The notes below the pieces were generated by a model. The model did no database searches. It was given only the letters and a program-made list of their open reading frames with translations, and was not told the DNA's origin. 64,000 nt of DNA from NCBI RefSeq assembly GCF_003545765.1, contig NZ_QXIO01000004.1, positions 248,001-312,000 of the forward strand. Reading direction: 5' to 3'. The stretch is from Colwellia sp. RSH04 (GTDB lineage: Bacteria > Pseudomonadota > Gammaproteobacteria > Enterobacterales > Alteromonadaceae). Below, piece after piece: positions 61,349 through 64,000 of this stretch. Positions within the stretch are counted from its first letter, which is position 1; the number at the start of each line of letters is the position of its first letter. The translations under genes were made by a program, and so were the position numbers.

Positions 61349-64000
61349 TTATTTATTAATCATCCAACCAATAACTACCAACAAAACTCCTATGGCTACG
61401 CCAGTTATAATTTTACCAAAGAATGTTTCATACCATTCTTTTTCAGGTAGATTTGAATGAGTCGATTCCGTAACAGTTTCAGTAATATTAAGTCCATTAA
61501 CTTCATTTCCGATGGAAGAATTATTCATTTCCAAATTTCCGCCTACATTAATTTCTAAATTTTGACCTTCTTCTTTGCTGGTTTTCTCAGAGTAATCTGA
61601 AAAATCTTTTTCCGACATTGGTTTACTATCTCCATCTGTTGCGGCTCTTTCTATAGCCATATGTTCAATCCAAGACTCTTTCCAAGGTTTATCAACCCAC
61701 ATCCTCGCTATGCTTCTAAGTGCGTTATAGCTTTCTTCACCAGGAATAGATTTTAGAGCTGAAAACAGTGAATTTCTGGCGTCTTGTGCATCATCTCTAG
61801 CAGTAGGGCTATATACCCCACCACCTGCTCTATCAATATCATCTTCCTCTCGAATATATTTATGCATCAAAACATACAAGGCATGTAGATTAGCTACATT
61901 CATATGCTTTTCTCGATTAGTTAGGGCGCCGAATCCCCTTTTATCGTTCAAACAATTTAGTGTATTAATCGCTAAGTCAGTGGCATCGTTATCAGGAAGC
62001 ACTTCTAGTCTTCTTTCAAATAGTCGTATAGCCTCATTTGGCTCTGTTGCTATATACAACGCCCACCACATATATATCAATTTGGTTGCTGGCTCATTAT
62101 TGAACTTGAATTTAGCAAGTTCTGTTAAGCGTGTATCACTTAAATTGGATAATGAAAGCAGCCATAAAGATTGCTTTTGCAATCTATATTTAGAGATAGT
62201 GTACTTTTCTAGTAGCTGATAAATAGGGGGAGCAATATCGTTATGTAAATAATCGCAACTACTTACCAATTTGTCTAAAATGAAACTTGCATTATCATTA
62301 TCAGACGTGTCTTTAAAGCACCACTCTATACAAGCTAAATAGACTGAAAGAACTTCATCGGGATATTTTTCATAGACTTTAGACATCCATGAAGGGATAT
62401 TATTTAGTTCACATAAAGATAGTCTAGTTGCGGAAGTGGCTTCTTTTGAACTTATTTCATCAACCCAGTTTGGGTTACTTTTATTCTCAATCTCTATCCC
62501 ACATAACGCCATTATCGTTGCATAAGTGGTTGAGTTCCTTTCGCTTCCTTCTGAAATTAATATCTTGTCTTCAAAACATTTCCAATACTTCACCAAAAAG
62601 TTTGAAAATCTAGAGGCTATTTCTTCTCCAAATTCTTCAACTAATGGAGAACAGTCATCCACTAAATAGCTGTTATGATCGATTGAATGGTTTCTTAATC
62701 GATCATATAAATGTAGCTGAGCATTATTGATCTCACCTGTAGGAGCAAGTTTAAGAGTGTCTATATAGTTCAAATTCTCATTTAAATGTTCAACCCACTC
62801 TTTAGCATTCTTCTTTGACTTCTCTTCTTCCCTAGCTTGATCTTCTATGTACTTTTTCTGACGAGCCTCTTCCTCAATTTCCCAGTCTTCTTTCTTTGGA
62901 TTTCTAAAGTTATCTAGTAACTCAACTGCCCCATCTAGGCGAACGGCCACAGAATAAAGCTTCTCTTCATCTGAAGATTTACGCCCTTCTTCTTTTACTA
63001 TTTCCCAAGCAAGTGATAGTGCTACAAACCTATCGTCCATTAGCTCCTTAGAATCTACCCAGCCTAGTAAAGAATCTAAATCACTATATTTAAATCCCCA
63101 GAATTTGCCAAAACAACCAGCCTGAAACCACCTATTTAAAGGTCTTTCTCTACCTGTTTTTTCTTCTTCTTTCTTAAGCCTAGCTCTAGATATTCCTACC
63201 TCATACCAGAATAATGAATTGCTAAGCTCGTTCCATGATATTACAAGTTCACGAAGCTTGTCATTGAGCTTACCATCGCTATGGTAACTGTTTTTATCAT
63301 AGGTACTTGCTTTGGAAAGAGAATCAAGAACTTGATTGCTTATATCACCCGATCTTTTGTGACGAATTATATTCACAAGTAATCTTTGTAGAACCCCCAC
63401 TAACCACTCATATTTTTCAGAAATGTTACACCTGAACTTATTGATATATGGCTTTTCATCAACAAGTGGATGAATAAAGTTGAGAGCCTTTACAGAGTTT
63501 TCTAGATCTAATTCTTCTGCGAATCGTTCAATGTAGTAATTTATGTCACGGAAGCCTCGTTTCTTCGACATATCTAATGAAGTAATCGTTCTTAATAAAA
63601 CTCCAAGTGGCAAAACATGACCAAGTTCAGACACAACTACAGAAAATAGCCTGTCACTTTCTCTTGGAACAGCATCTAGAACTTTAAGTGAGTGTGATGA
63701 AAAGAAATCAGGTTCAGAATTTGCCTTAATGATTCTAAGCACAAAAGTTAAAGAAACGGGATCGATTGAACTATCCAAGGACATTTCTAAAGCAATTTCT
63801 AAACACTCATTCATCGAGCTGGATTCGGCTATTTGAAGCAATATTTGCCTCAAGTCTTTATATGAATAGTATTCAGTTAATAAATGGCGAATCAAATTAC
63901 CCATTTCTGGTGAGCTAAACCTTTTAATAGCGGCAGAATCAAAGGATATATAGCACTGTTCTTTTCTACTATATAACTGACAGAATGTTGAAATTAACTG
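61349..64000 (-). CDS. Large membrane-tethered protein, N-terminus outside window
   Basis: The frame runs off the right edge: upstream of the Met at 63904, 32 further codons stay open (including YISFDSAAIKRFSSPE), so at least 883 residues are present and the true start lies beyond 64000. The product is helical and charged, with a long Glu/Lys-rich coiled-coil segment near the middle. The C-terminal part has a GGGVYSPTARDDAQDARNSL helix region, a Gln/Asn-rich linker (NVGGNLEMNNSSIGNEVNG) and a final hydrophobic helix (IITGVAIGVLLVVIGWMI), so it should be tail-anchored. I recall this helical end from large NTP-binding proteins of mobile elements, but I do not recognise the family. A defence role is conjecture. 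Confidence 0.7.
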   Translation of the reverse strand, partial: QLISTFCQLYSRKEQCYISFDSAAIKRFSSPEMGNLIRHLLTEYYSYKDLRQILLQIAESSSMNECLEIALEMSLDSSIDPVSLTFVLRIIKANSEPDFFSSHSLKVLDAVPRESDRLFSVVVSELGHVLPLGVLLRTITSLDMSKKRGFRDINYYIERFAEELDLENSVKALNFIHPLVDEKPYINKFRCNISEKYEWLVGVLQRLLVNIIRHKRSGDISNQVLDSLSKASTYDKNSYHSDGKLNDKLRELVISWNELSNSLFWYEVGISRARLKKEEEKTGRERPLNRWFQAGCFGKFWGFKYSDLDSLLGWVDSKELMDDRFVALSLAWEIVKEEGRKSSDEEKLYSVAVRLDGAVELLDNFRNPKKEDWEIEEEARQKKYIEDQAREEEKSKKNAKEWVEHLNENLNYIDTLKLAPTGEINNAQLHLYDRLRNHSIDHNSYLVDDCSPLVEEFGEEIASRFSNFLVKYWKCFEDKILISEGSERNSTTYATIMALCGIEIENKSNPNWVDEISSKEATSATRLSLCELNNIPSWMSKVYEKYPDEVLSVYLACIEWCFKDTSDNDNASFILDKLVSSCDYLHNDIAPPIYQLLEKYTISKYRLQKQSLWLLSLSNLSDTRLTELAKFKFNNEPATKLIYMWWALYIATEPNEAIRLFERRLEVLPDNDATDLAINTLNCLNDKRGFGALTNREKHMNVANLHALYVLMHKYIREEDDIDRAGGGVYSPTARDDAQDARNSLFSALKSIPGEESYNALRSIARMWVDKPWKESWIEHMAIERAATDGDSKPMSEKDFSDYSEKTSKEEGQNLEINVGGNLEMNNSSIGNEVNGLNITETVTESTHSNLPEKEWYETFFGKIITGVAIGVLLVVIGWMINK

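Larger units (their letters stand above)
55133..64000. mobile_element. Left part of a genomic island integrated at tRNA-Arg(CCG)
   Basis: A tRNA gene followed at once by a tyrosine recombinase, then a methyltransferase remnant, an unknown gene, a relaxase-like gene, an IS66 copy and a large unusual gene, is typical of an integrative (mobilisable) element. No second copy of the tRNA 3' end was found in the window, so the right boundary lies beyond base 64000 and the size is unknown. The left boundary is placed at the tRNA by position. Confidence 0.65.

Noticed and set aside
55210..64000. Right attachment site of the island
   Set aside because: No second copy of the tRNA-Arg 3' end (GGTTCGACTCCTGTCGGGTG region) was seen on either strand, so the boundary must be outside the window.
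1..64000. CRISPR array or rRNA genes
   Set aside because: No regularly spaced direct repeats of CRISPR length and no rRNA-like sequence were seen on either strand.

Overview
The window looks like chromosome of a marine, AT-rich gammaproteobacterium of the Colwelliaceae/Alteromonadales type, probably Colwellia or a close relative. This rests on gene order (ridA-trmH-recG, polA, gor, prlC), protein similarity recalled from memory, low GC, and a complete exosortase A (XrtA/PEP-CTERM) exopolysaccharide locus. No database search was possible, so the genus is an inference.

Region 1 (1-13257) is housekeeping DNA: the end of a RidA gene, trmH, recG, a periplasmic solute-binding-like protein, polA, a 0.6-kb AT-rich spacer with two perfect DnaA boxes, a DUF4399 protein, gor, prlC, a beta-rich exported protein and a Tag-type DNA glycosylase.

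Region 2 (13271-50531) is the exopolysaccharide locus. A minus-strand array of 18 recognised genes plus one unlisted 27-codon ORF runs from the initiating sugar transferase (near 41034) to a lipoprotein (near 13271). It encodes lipid-linked repeat-unit initiation, six glycosyltransferases, three NodB-type deacetylases, FemAB and asparagine-synthase-like enzymes, three ATP-grasp enzymes, exosortase XrtA fused to an EpsI domain, an O-antigen-ligase-like polymerase/ligase, a flippase, GDP-mannose supply and three probable uronan-active proteins. Divergent from it, a plus-strand set (41253-47047) encodes the export lipoprotein, chain-length protein, tyrosine autokinase, an outer-membrane barrel and a secretion-type ATPase. 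The PrsK/PrsR sensor kinase and sigma-54 response regulator follow in convergent orientation. The genes together describe synthesis, amino-acid or peptide decoration, export and trimming of an acidic polysaccharide.

Region 3 (50661-54762) is an RND efflux permease and its membrane-fusion partner.

Region 4 (54971-64000) begins with a decayed tRNA-Arg-like sequence and an intact tRNA-Arg(CCG). The intact tRNA is followed at once by a tyrosine-recombinase integrase, so this is the left end of a genomic island that continues past the right edge. The island carries a C-terminal remnant of a cytosine DNA methyltransferase, an unknown small gene, a MobV-like relaxase gene broken or slippage-controlled at an A9 run, a complete IS66-family element with 8-bp target duplications, and the C-terminal 883 codons of a large protein with a C-terminal membrane anchor. 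That last gene is the best candidate for an undescribed, possibly defence-related, system, but its N-terminus lies outside the window.
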